From DUMJ01 sp964655195 (GTDB lineage: Bacteria; DUMJ01): a stretch of 9,162 nt of DNA. Location: NCBI GenBank assembly GCA_964655195.1, contig CAZZLK010000090.1, positions 1 through 9,162 on the forward strand, in the 5' to 3' direction. Position numbers and translations under genes: made by a program. Shown piece by piece: positions 1 to 5,760 of the stretch (its first letter is position 1; each line of letters starts with the position of its first letter). The notes beneath the pieces are model-generated. The model was given only the letters and a program-made list of their open reading frames with translations. It made no database searches and was not told the DNA's origin.

Positions 1-1
1 G

Positions 2-145
2 GTAGAGATGGTAATGCCAGGAGACAACATAAATATGGAAGTAGAGCTTATAGTACCGGTAGCGTTAGAAGAAGGGTTAAGATTTGCTATCAGGGAAGGA
101 GGTAGGACAGTAGGAGCTGGAGTTATAACCCAGCTTATAGAATAA
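2..145 (+). CDS. tuf: Elongation factor Tu, C-terminal end (5' truncated by window)
   Basis: The last 47 codons of EF-Tu, the GTPase that delivers aminoacyl-tRNA to the ribosomal A site. The translation contains the domain III signature MVMPGDNINMEVELI followed by GLRFAIREGGRTVGAGVI and ends in TQLIE, which is the family's standard C-terminus. The residue equivalent to E. coli Ala375, a kirromycin-resistance position, is the wild-type Ala. The gene enters from the left edge, so its start and GTPase domain are not visible. Its stop lies only 3 bases before rpsJ, so tuf and the S10 genes are probably cotranscribed, as in several bacteria where the str and S10 clusters are contiguous. Identity is certain; whether this is tufA or a second copy cannot be seen. 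Confidence 0.97.
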   Translation, partial: VEMVMPGDNINMEVELIVPVALEEGLRFAIREGGRTVGAGVITQLIE

Positions 146-148
146 GAG

Positions 149-454
149 ATGAGACAGCGAATGAGAATAAAACTAAAAGCTTATGATGTAGATCTAATAG
201 ATCAGTCGGCGAAAAAGATTATAGCTACAGCAAAGAGGACTGGGGCAGAAGTTTCTGGTCCTGTTCCTCTACCGGTAGAGAAGAGGCTCTACTGTATTCT
301 ACGTTCAACAAACATAGATAAGGATTCACGAGAACAGTTTTTCTTGAAGATTCACAAGAGGTTGATAGACATACTAGATCCTACTCCTAGGACTATAAAT
401 GCACTTATGAAGCTCAATCTACCCTCTGGTGTAGATATAGAGATTAAACTATAG
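149..454 (+). CDS. rpsJ: 30S ribosomal protein S10 (NusE)
   Basis: S10 is a protein of the 30S head and, as NusE, a partner of NusB in transcription antitermination. The 101-residue product has family length (E. coli 103). It shows the RIKLKAYD start, AKRTGA near residues 28-33, GPVPLP at 38-43, KDSREQF at 58-64, and a closing KRLIDILDPTPRTINALMKLNLPSGVDIEIKL-type block. The start at 149 aligns best with homologues, which have three to five residues before the RIxLKA strand; an in-frame ATG at 161 would be short. No good Shine-Dalgarno precedes 149, only AAGAG abutting the start, so initiation probably depends on ribosomes finishing tuf 3 bases upstream. The extended-loop sequence at residues 53-57 is STNID where SPHVN is typical. 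Confidence 0.97.
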   Translation: MRQRMRIKLKAYDVDLIDQSAKKIIATAKRTGAEVSGPVPLPVEKRLYCILRSTNIDKDSREQFFLKIHKRLIDILDPTPRTINALMKLNLPSGVDIEIKL

Positions 455-466
455 GAAGTGAGGACT

Positions 467-1126
467 ATGGTCATAAAAGGTATTCTAGCCAGAAAGATTG
501 GAATGACACAGGTATTCGATGAGCAGGGGAACAGAATTCCTGTTACCGTCGTAAAGACTGAAGGTTGCAAGATTCTTCAGAAAAAGACGGTAGATAAGGA
601 TGGTTATAATGCTCTACTTTTAGGTTTCGAGGAGACGAAGGAGTCCAAACTTAATAAGCCGTTGCAGGGATTCTTTAAGAAGTTAGGGATGCCCTTCTAT
701 AGAATTCTTAAGGAGATAAGGGTAGATAAAATAACTGATGAACTTAAAGTAGGAGATAACATTACGGTAAGTATTTTCAAACCAGGAGATATAGTTGATG
801 TTACAGGTACCTCCAAGGGAAAGGGCTTTGCCGGTGGGGTTAAGAGATGGCACTATGGTGGAGGAGGAGCCAGTCATGGTTCTATGTTCCATAGAGCCCC
901 AGGTTCCATCGGAGCCAGCTCTTACCCATCTAGGGTCTTTAAGGGCCACCATTTCCCTGGACGTATGGGTGGTAAGACTGTGACTGTTAAGGCACTAGAA
1001 GTTGTAAGGATTATAGAAGACGAAGGCTTGATGCTTATAAAAGGGGCTGTTCCCGGTGCTAGAAACAGTCTTCTGGTAATAAAGGACTCTAAAAAGGTTA
1101 AAAAAGGAGTCGAGGTAAATGAGTAG
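467..1126 (+). CDS. rplC: 50S ribosomal protein L3
   Basis: L3 is an early assembly protein of the 50S subunit whose extended loop reaches toward the peptidyl-transferase centre. The protein opens with the diagnostic KGILARKIGMTQVF. It carries a glycine-rich central loop (GTSKGKGFAGG, then GGGGASHGSMFHRAPGSIGASS), PSRVFKGHHFPGRMGG, and ends with LLVIK near the C-terminus. I chose ATG 467 (219 residues): a GTG in frame at 458 would add three residues, but it lies within the purine-rich stretch at 453-463 that looks like the ribosome-binding site, and homologues begin at M-x-KGI. The end overlaps rplD by 8 bases, which suggests coupled translation. At about 219 residues it is slightly longer than the common 205-212. 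Confidence 0.95.
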   Translation: MVIKGILARKIGMTQVFDEQGNRIPVTVVKTEGCKILQKKTVDKDGYNALLLGFEETKESKLNKPLQGFFKKLGMPFYRILKEIRVDKITDELKVGDNITVSIFKPGDIVDVTGTSKGKGFAGGVKRWHYGGGGASHGSMFHRAPGSIGASSYPSRVFKGHHFPGRMGGKTVTVKALEVVRIIEDEGLMLIKGAVPGARNSLLVIKDSKKVKKGVEVNE

Positions 1127-1742
1127 AGATATTAAAGTATACAACCTGCTAGGCGAAGAGGTTGGAACATTCCCTTTTGTGGATTCAGATGTAAATAAAG
1201 ATGTCCTTTACTATGCAGTGAGAGTCCACCTTTACAATATGTATCCCAAGACTGCTTCTACCAAGACCAGAGGTATGGTAAGAGGAGGGGGAAGAAAACC
1301 ATGGAGACAGAAGGGTACTGGTAGAGCCAGACATGGAAGTATAAGGTCTCCTATATGGAAGGGTGGCGGAGTTGTTTTTGGTCCCCATCCAAGGGATGTG
1401 AGACTGTCTCTACCTAAGAAGGTAAAGAGGTCTGCACTTGCTTCTGCTTTGATAGATAAGATAAATAATAATCAGCTGATCCTAGTAGAAGATCTAAATA
1501 TTGATGAGCCTAAAACCAAGAAGGCTGTGGAGATACTGGATAATCTGGGAATAACATCTTCCTGCTTGGTAGTACTGGAAGATCTAGACACGAATTTTGT
1601 CCTGGCAAGTAGGAACATACCTTATATTGATGTGGTCTCTATCAATGAGATATCCCCCTACGAAATACTGAGGCATAACTACCTGCTAACCACCACATCC
1701 ATTCTTGAAAGGCTCAAAGAAAGGGTGATATCAGTTGGCTGA
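1119..1742 (+). CDS. rplD: 50S ribosomal protein L4
   Basis: L4 binds 23S rRNA domain I, and its loop lines the nascent-peptide tunnel; in E. coli it also represses its own S10 operon. The loop signature TKTRGMVRGGGRKPWRQKGTGRARHGS occupies about residues 48-74, with the Lys and Gly residues linked to macrolide resistance unchanged. The remainder (ALIDKINNNQLILVEDL, KTKKAVEILDNLG) fits the globular domain, and 207 residues is the usual length. Its ATG lies inside the end of rplC (8-base overlap) with GGAG at 1106-1109 as ribosome-binding site. Its own stop overlaps the rplW start by 8 bases. No S10-type leader is visible upstream of rpsJ in this window, so E. coli-style L4 attenuation at that position is unlikely. 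Confidence 0.97.
   Translation: MSRDIKVYNLLGEEVGTFPFVDSDVNKDVLYYAVRVHLYNMYPKTASTKTRGMVRGGGRKPWRQKGTGRARHGSIRSPIWKGGGVVFGPHPRDVRLSLPKKVKRSALASALIDKINNNQLILVEDLNIDEPKTKKAVEILDNLGITSSCLVVLEDLDTNFVLASRNIPYIDVVSINEISPYEILRHNYLLTTTSILERLKERVISVG
1722..1729 (+). promoter_or_regulatory. Partial Shine-Dalgarno for the TTG start of rplW
   Basis: AGGGTGAT within the end of rplD matches the GGTGAT side of the Shine-Dalgarno consensus, five bases before TTG 1735. It is the only binding-site-like sequence near this start and supports the non-ATG initiation call. Confidence 0.55.
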
Positions 1743-2022
1743 CCCTAGAGATATAATTATAACACCTGTTATAAGTGAGAAGTCTTCTATTTTAAGAGAA
1801 TTTCGTAAGTATGAATTTGTAGTATCTCCTTTTGCTAATAAGATTGAGATAAAAAAGGCTATAGAAGATATATTCGGTGTAAAGGTCGAGAAGGTAAATA
1901 TTATCAGGCAGAAGGGTAAGAAGAAGAGAATGGGAATCTTTGAAGGAAAAACCTCTGGATATAAGAAGGCGGTAGTCACACTAGCAGAGGGACATTCAAT
2001 ACCCTTCTTTGAGGGACTGTAA
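1735..2022 (+). CDS. rplW: 50S ribosomal protein L23, TTG start
   Basis: L23 sits at the tunnel exit and forms the docking site for trigger factor and SRP. The 95-residue product has the N-terminal ITPVISEKS motif; Glu15 matches E. coli Glu18, the trigger-factor contact. It also has the KYEFVVSPFANKIEIKKAIEDIFGVKVEKVN core and a basic RQKGKKKRMG loop. The only plausible start that keeps the N-terminus is TTG at 1735 (TTG GCT GAC CCT), giving MADPRD. This lies inside the last codons of rplD, 8 bases overlapping, with a partial Shine-Dalgarno AGGGTGAT at 1722-1729. All other complete genes in the window can start with ATG, so this weak start may lower or couple L23 output to L4 termination. Confidence 0.93.
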   Translation: MADPRDIIITPVISEKSSILREFRKYEFVVSPFANKIEIKKAIEDIFGVKVEKVNIIRQKGKKKRMGIFEGKTSGYKKAVVTLAEGHSIPFFEGL

Positions 2023-2033
2023 GGAGTGAAAGT

Positions 2034-2858
2034 ATGGGGATAAAAACATTTAAGCCTACATCTCCGGGTAGAAGGTTCTATACTGTAGCGGATTTTAGCG
2101 AGATTACAAAGGAAGAACCGGAACCCAGTTTGGTTGTTCCATTAAAGAAGCATGCAGGACGTAACTTACATGGTCGTATAACCACCAGACATAGAGGAGG
2201 AGGCAATAAAAGGAAGTACAGAATAATAGACTTTAAAAGGGATAAAGATAATATTCCTGCTAAGGTCGTTGCTATAGAGTATGACCCAAATAGGTCTGCA
2301 AGAATTGCACTATTAGCCTATGCGGATGGAGAGAAGAGGTATATAATCGCTCCACTTGGACTTTCAGTTGGAGATACTGTAATCTCTGGAGAACAGGTCG
2401 ATGTTGCTCCTGGGAATTGTATGCCACTTGCCAATATCCCTATAGGGACGATTGTTCATAATGTTGAACTTGTTCCTGGTAAAGGGGGACAGATAGCCAG
2501 AGCTGCCGGAACTGGAGCACAGATAATGGCGAAGGAAGGAGAGTATGCTCTTCTTAGACTTCCCTCTGGTGAATTACGGAGGATACATATAAGATGTAGA
2601 GCTACCATAGGTCAGGTAGGAAATCTGGACCACGAAAATATCGATTTAGGTAAGGCAGGAAGGTCTCGTTGGCTTGGCTGGAGACCGACTGTCAGGGGTT
2701 CTGCTATGAATCCAGTAGACCATCCTCATGGCGGTGGTGAGGGTAAGGCACCTATAGGATTACCTGGTCCTGTTACTCCATGGGGTAAGCCTACCCTTGG
2801 TTATAAGACTAGAAAGAATAAGGTTTCCGACAAGTTTATAGTCAGGAGGAGGAAGTAA
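2034..2858 (+). CDS. rplB: 50S ribosomal protein L2
   Basis: L2 is one of the most conserved ribosomal proteins and is needed for subunit association and peptidyl-transferase activity. The 274-residue translation starts MGIKTFKPTSPGRR. It contains KKHAGRNLHGRITTRHRGGGNKRKYR-type RNA-binding sequence around residues 38-62, VEYDPNRSARIALL-like sequence near 80-94, and the C-terminal AMNPVDHPHGGGEG at about 224-237. His230 corresponds to the functionally important E. coli His229. Length matches the family (273-277). The ribosome-binding site GGAGTGA begins right after the rplW stop at 2020-2022. The stop TAA shares its last A with the rpsS ATG. Confidence 0.98.
   Translation: MGIKTFKPTSPGRRFYTVADFSEITKEEPEPSLVVPLKKHAGRNLHGRITTRHRGGGNKRKYRIIDFKRDKDNIPAKVVAIEYDPNRSARIALLAYADGEKRYIIAPLGLSVGDTVISGEQVDVAPGNCMPLANIPIGTIVHNVELVPGKGGQIARAAGTGAQIMAKEGEYALLRLPSGELRRIHIRCRATIGQVGNLDHENIDLGKAGRSRWLGWRPTVRGSAMNPVDHPHGGGEGKAPIGLPGPVTPWGKPTLGYKTRKNKVSDKFIVRRRK
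2844..2852 (+). promoter_or_regulatory. Strong Shine-Dalgarno for rpsS within rplB
   Basis: AGGAGGAGG, encoding the Arg-Arg pair near the L2 C-terminus, lies five bases before the rpsS ATG at 2858. The same bases serve as C-terminal basic codons and ribosome-binding site. Confidence 0.8.
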
Positions 2859-3142
2859 TGGGACGTTCCAGTAAGAAGGGACCTTATGTCCACCCGAAGC
2901 TTCTAAAGAAGATACTTGAGATGAATAAGAATAACGAGAAAAAGGTTATAAAGACTTGGTCTAGGAGCTCTATGATTATCCCTGAAATGATTGGACATAC
3001 AATAGCGGTTCACAATGGGAGAAAACATGTCCCTATATACATAACAGAAAATATGGTTGGTTACAGACTTGGAGAATTTGTACCAACGAGAACATTTAGG
3101 GGACATGGAGAGATTACTAGACGTTCTAGAGAGCTTAAGTAG
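2858..3142 (+). CDS. rpsS: 30S ribosomal protein S19
   Basis: S19 is a 30S head protein that pairs with S13 and contacts the A-site finger bridge and A-site tRNA region. The 94-residue sequence begins MGRSSKKGPYVHPKLLKK and has the family motifs TWSRSSMIIPEMIGHTIAVHNG near residues 33-54, HVPIYITENMVGYRLGEF, and FVPTRTFRGHG near the end. The start overlaps the rplB stop by one base (TAATG). It has a very strong site AGGAGGAGG at 2844-2852 inside the rplB C-terminal Arg codons, five bases upstream. Normal length, nothing missing. Confidence 0.97.
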   Translation: MGRSSKKGPYVHPKLLKKILEMNKNNEKKVIKTWSRSSMIIPEMIGHTIAVHNGRKHVPIYITENMVGYRLGEFVPTRTFRGHGEITRRSRELK

Positions 3143-3153
3143 GAGGGTTTTGT

Positions 3154-3489
3154 ATGGAGGCGCAGGCAATAGCAAGATATGTGAGGATCTCTCCTAGGAA
3201 GGCTAATAGAGTGATGGCTCTTATAAGAGGTAAAAGCATAGAAGAAGCTAGAGCTATATTAAAGTTTACCCCCGGAAGGGCTCCTAAACTTGTGGAAAAG
3301 GTCTTAAACTCTGCAGTGGCTAATGCTGTGAATAATTTCGAACTCGTAGAGGATGATCTCTATGTTGCCAAGGCATATGCGGATAAAGGACCTGTATTAA
3401 AGAGGTATAAGGTAGGGTCTCTGGGTAGGGTAAATCCAAGGAAGAGATATACTAGCCATTTATATATTATTCTTCAGGAGAAGGAGTGA
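3154..3489 (+). CDS. rplV: 50S ribosomal protein L22
   Basis: L22 binds all domains of 23S rRNA, and its long beta-hairpin lines the exit tunnel beside L4. The 111 residues show the globular part RYVRISPRKANRVMALIRGKSIEEARAILKFTP and EKVLNSAVANAVNN, then the hairpin from about residue 78 (KGPVLKRYK) to TSHLYIIL at the end. The hairpin tip is unusual: positions 87-93 read VGSLGRV where most bacteria have P-R-A-x-G-R-A. Hairpin length appears unchanged from the B. subtilis pattern. The ribosome-binding site AGGAGG at 3141-3146 is fused to the rpsS stop codon TAG, with a 7-base spacer. Confidence 0.96.
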   Translation: MEAQAIARYVRISPRKANRVMALIRGKSIEEARAILKFTPGRAPKLVEKVLNSAVANAVNNFELVEDDLYVAKAYADKGPVLKRYKVGSLGRVNPRKRYTSHLYIILQEKE

Positions 3490-3493
3490 ATAG

Positions 3494-4195
3494 ATGGGGC
3501 ATAAAGTAAATCCTATTGGATTAAGGTTAGGAATAAATAAGACATGGGATGCTAAGTGGTTTGCAACCAGAGAGTATAAGGATTACTTCTTAGAGGATAT
3601 AAAGATAAGGGATACAGTAAAACAGAAGTACTATCATGCTGGCATTCCCAAGGTGGAGATAGAAAGACTACCTGGTAGGGTAAGGGTAATAGTTCACGCT
3701 TCTAGACCAGGTATTATAATAGGTAGAGGGGGAACTGGTATAGAAGAGCTAAGAAAGACTCTGGCTGACCTTACCGGGAAGACCATCTCTATAACCATAC
3801 AGGAGGTAAAGAATCCTGACCTTGAAGCTCAACTGTTGGCTGAGAATGTTGCCTTTCAGATAGAGAAAAGGGTGGCTTACAGGAGAGCTATGAAACATGT
3901 AGTTGCCAGAGCATTAAAAGCAGGAGCCAAGGGGGTTAAGGTGGCTTGCAGTGGTAGGTTGGCTGGGGCTGAGATTGCAAGAAGTGAATGGTATAGAGAG
4001 GGAAGTGTTCCTCTTCAGAGACTCAGGGCAGATATAGATTATGGATTTGCCGAGGCTATGACCACTTACGGTAAGATAGGGATAAAGGTATGGATATATA
4101 GAGGAGATGTGATGTTAGAAAAGAAAGAAACCGTTGAAGAGGAACCATTACCAGAAGAGGAAGGTGTTACTGTAGATGGCACTGATACCTACTAG
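3494..4195 (+). CDS. rpsC: 30S ribosomal protein S3
   Basis: S3 is a 30S head protein at the mRNA entry tunnel, where with S4 and S5 it contributes helicase activity. The 233-residue protein starts MGHKVNPIGLRLGI. It carries a type II KH domain with the GRGG loop at residues 77-80 (RPGIIIGRGG). It keeps the entry-site basic residues in YRRAMKHVV (Arg130, Arg131, Lys134) and the C-terminal domain signature GRLAGAEIARSEWYREG near 154-170. After GDVMLEKK it ends in an acidic tail of about 24 residues (ETVEEEPLPEEEG and following), longer than in B. subtilis (218 aa). The last 20 bases overlap rplP. Site AAGGAGTG at 3481-3488 precedes the ATG and includes the end of rplV. Confidence 0.97.
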   Translation: MGHKVNPIGLRLGINKTWDAKWFATREYKDYFLEDIKIRDTVKQKYYHAGIPKVEIERLPGRVRVIVHASRPGIIIGRGGTGIEELRKTLADLTGKTISITIQEVKNPDLEAQLLAENVAFQIEKRVAYRRAMKHVVARALKAGAKGVKVACSGRLAGAEIARSEWYREGSVPLQRLRADIDYGFAEAMTTYGKIGIKVWIYRGDVMLEKKETVEEEPLPEEEGVTVDGTDTY

Positions 4196-4610
4196 AGTAA
4201 AGTACAGAAAACAGCAGAGGGGTAGGATGAAAGGTATAGCTACAGATGGAAATTATGTTGCCTTTGGTGAATACGGGCTTCAGGCTTTAGAACCAGCGTG
4301 GATAACCAGTGAACAACTTGAAGCAGCTAGAATCGTGCTCAACAGAGCCCTGAGAAGAGGCGGAAAGATGTGGGTAAGAGTCGTTGCTGATAAACCAGTT
4401 ACTGCAAAACCAGCAGAGACAAGAATGGGCGGTGGTAAGGGTTCTCCAGAGCATTGGGTAGCAGTAGTTAAGCCAGGTAAGGTCCTATTTGAGATAGCAG
4501 GACTTCCCAAAGACGTTGTATTAGAGGTATTTAGACTGGCTAGCTCTAAGCTTCCCATTAAAACACAGTTGATATCCAGAAATCGTCTTATGGGTGGTGA
4601 GAAGCTATGA
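4176..4610 (+). CDS. rplP: 50S ribosomal protein L16
   Basis: L16 is a late-assembling 50S protein near the A-site tRNA elbow and essential for the mature peptidyl-transferase centre. The 144 residues contain VKYRKQQRGRMKG at 8-20, GEYGLQALEPAWIT near 31-44, AARIVLNRALRRGGKMW, and ETRMGGGKGSPEHWVAVVKPGKVLFEI. Arg83 corresponds to E. coli Arg81, hydroxylated there by YcfD. The end LPIKTQLISRNRLMGG is typical. The start lies 20 bases inside rpsC with AAGGTG at 4161-4166 as its binding site. The alternative of starting after rpsC would delete the conserved RVKYRKQ block, so the overlap is real. It ends in a 4-base ATGA overlap with rpmC. Confidence 0.96.
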   Translation: MALIPTRVKYRKQQRGRMKGIATDGNYVAFGEYGLQALEPAWITSEQLEAARIVLNRALRRGGKMWVRVVADKPVTAKPAETRMGGGKGSPEHWVAVVKPGKVLFEIAGLPKDVVLEVFRLASSKLPIKTQLISRNRLMGGEKL

Positions 4611-4804
4611 AGCCTTCTGTTATAAGAGATATGACCGATATAGAGTTAGAGAACAGGTTGAGAGAACTTAAAGAGGAACTTTTCAACCTGAGGTTTCAGA
4701 AGACTACAGGACAGCTTAAGAATACAGCTAGGATCAAAGAGGTAAAGAAAGATATAGCTAGAATTCTTACTATTATGCATCTGAGACGTTTGGGAAACAG
4801 ATAA
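4607..4804 (+). CDS. rpmC: 50S ribosomal protein L29
   Basis: L29 is a small two-helix protein at the tunnel exit next to L23. The 65 residues match the family: MTDIELENRLRELKEELFNLRFQKTTGQLKNTARIKEVKKDIARILTIM, a helical hairpin with the conserved LFNLRFQ, the TGQL turn at about residues 34-37, and RIKEV/KDIARI. The ATG overlaps the rplP stop in the classic ATGA arrangement, so its translation is likely by re-initiation; upstream GGTGGTGAG near 4594-4602 is only a moderate binding site. Confidence 0.95.
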   Translation: MKPSVIRDMTDIELENRLRELKEELFNLRFQKTTGQLKNTARIKEVKKDIARILTIMHLRRLGNR

Positions 4805-4813
4805 GGAGGAGCT

Positions 4814-5101
4814 ATGGCTAGGAATGAACTTATAGGAGTAGTTGTAAGTAATAAGATGGATAAGACGGTAGTGGTAGCGGTTGAGAGGAGATTCTCTCAT
4901 CCGTTGTATAAGAAGGTAGTAAAGAGTATAAAGAAGTATAAAGCCCATGATGAAGAGAATAAATGCCAGATAGGAGATATTGTTCTCATCAGAGAGACTC
5001 GTCCTCTTAGTAAAGAAAAGAGATGGAGAGTTGTAAGAATTATTGGAAGGAAGGAAGGGGAAGAGTATGATACGACCGATGTCTCGACTGAAGGTAGCTG
5101 A
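4814..5101 (+). CDS. rpsQ: 30S ribosomal protein S17, with C-terminal extension
   Basis: S17 is a primary 16S rRNA-binding protein of the 30S body with an OB fold. The sequence LIGVVVSNKMDKTVVVAVERRFSHPLYKKVVKSIKKYKAHDEENKCQIGDIVLIRETRPLSKEKRWRVV is a standard S17. With 95 residues it is longer than the usual 84-89: after WRVVRIIGR there is an acidic, polar tail (KEGEEYDTTDVSTEGS), of which residues 85-95 are encoded in the overlap with rplN. A strong AGGAGG at 4804-4809, fused to the rpmC TAA, lies four bases before the ATG. The tail may be a by-product of moving the rplN start inside this gene. Confidence 0.96.
   Translation: MARNELIGVVVSNKMDKTVVVAVERRFSHPLYKKVVKSIKKYKAHDEENKCQIGDIVLIRETRPLSKEKRWRVVRIIGRKEGEEYDTTDVSTEGS
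5045..5060 (+). promoter_or_regulatory. Ribosome-binding tract of rplN inside rpsQ: three GGAA units then GGGG
   Basis: A purine-only stretch lies 6 bases before the rplN ATG at 5067. It is also coding: in rpsQ frame it reads G-R-K-E-G. It offers several overlapping partial Shine-Dalgarno matches rather than one AGGAGG. It decides the rplN start, since the frame's upstream TTG (5043) would lie immediately before this tract with no site of its own. Confidence 0.65.
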
Positions 5102-5435
5102 TAACACAGGAGCTAAAGAGATACTCTGCATACGTGTACTGGGCACTGGAAACCAGAAGTATGGATATATTGGAGATATTATTGTGGCTACAGTAAAAGA
5201 GGCCACCCCTAATTCTAATATAAAGAAGAGCGACATAGTAAAAGCGGTTATAGTGCGTACAAAAAATGCAATAAAGAGACCAGACGGTACAGTGGTCAGA
5301 TTTGATGAGAATGCAGCAGTAATCATAGATGATCAGAAAAATCCTAGGGGAACAAGAATATTTGGTCCTGTAGCTAAAGAACTGAGGGATAAAGATTTTA
5401 TGAGAATAATATCCCTTGCTCCAGAGGTGGTGTAA
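5067..5435 (+). CDS. rplN: 50S ribosomal protein L14
   Basis: L14 sits at the subunit interface and contacts 16S helix 14 (bridge B8). The sequence MIRPMSRLKVADNTGAKEILCIRVLGTG, then KSDIVKAVIVRTKNAIKRPDGTVVRFDENAAVIID, NPRGTRIFGPVAKELR and FMRIISLAPEV is diagnostic. Starting at ATG 5067 gives 122 residues, exactly the B. subtilis length. The reading frame stays open upstream to a TTG at 5043, but those eight extra residues are not conserved and fall on the binding-site tract. The chosen start overlaps rpsQ by 35 bases, the largest overlap in the window. The binding site is the purine run (GGAA)3GGGG at 5045-5060. Confidence 0.95.
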   Translation: MIRPMSRLKVADNTGAKEILCIRVLGTGNQKYGYIGDIIVATVKEATPNSNIKKSDIVKAVIVRTKNAIKRPDGTVVRFDENAAVIIDDQKNPRGTRIFGPVAKELRDKDFMRIISLAPEVV

Positions 5436-5436
5436 G

Positions 5437-5760
5437 ATGACGCTCAGTCACTTCAAGAAAGGGGATACTGTAGAAGTTATAGCTGGTAAGGATAAGTTTA
5501 AAAGAGGTAAAGTCCTAGAGGTTAATTCAAAGGAGCAGTTGGTCATAGTTGAGGGTATAAATAGAGTAAAGAGACATATGAGACCAAACCCTCAGCTTCC
5601 TACAGGGGGGATCATAGTTAGAGAAGCACCGTTACACTGGAGTAAGGTTATGCTGGTCTGTCCCCACTGTAACAAACCAACAAGGATAGGGACAAGAGTC
5701 CTCTCTGAGGGAAAGGTTAGAGTTTGTAAGAAGTGCGGTGAGATCATAGATGAAACTTAG
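5437..5760 (+). CDS. rplX: 50S ribosomal protein L24 with Cys4 zinc-knuckle motif
   Basis: L24 is an assembly-initiator protein of the 50S subunit near the tunnel exit. The N-terminal KOW motif (FKKGDTVEVIAGKDKFKRGKVLEV, residues 6-29) is followed by VEGINRVKRHMRPN and GGIIVREAPLHWSKVMLVCP. The C-terminal segment has Cys75-x2-Cys78 and Cys97-x2-Cys100, a potential zinc site seen in many Gram-positive and thermophile L24 proteins. I start at ATG 5437 (107 residues) with GAGGTGG at 5424-5430; a TTG at 5416 in the same frame lies inside rplN and would add seven nonconserved residues. The gap to rplN is a single base. Confidence 0.95.
   Translation: MTLSHFKKGDTVEVIAGKDKFKRGKVLEVNSKEQLVIVEGINRVKRHMRPNPQLPTGGIIVREAPLHWSKVMLVCPHCNKPTRIGTRVLSEGKVRVCKKCGEIIDET

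Noticed and set aside
683..983. Open frames within rplC on both strands
   Set aside because: Alternate-frame shadows of the glycine-rich L3 loop with no binding site or family resemblance.
2903..3175. Antisense open frame opposite rpsS
   Set aside because: A mirror of a conserved gene with no supporting motif; the purine-rich + strand tends to leave antisense frames open.
5043..5066. TTG start extending rplN by eight residues
   Set aside because: The extra residues are not conserved and fall on the ribosome-binding tract; ATG 5067 gives the family length of 122.
4646..5326. Long antisense open frame (226 codons) across rpmC, rpsQ and rplN
   Set aside because: The product is a low-complexity Ser/Ile/Phe-rich reverse reading of conserved genes. 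It has no recognisable domain or binding site, and the + strand genes are certain.
5416..5436. TTG start extending rplX into rplN
   Set aside because: It would add seven nonconserved residues; ATG 5437 has GAGGTGG at a good distance.
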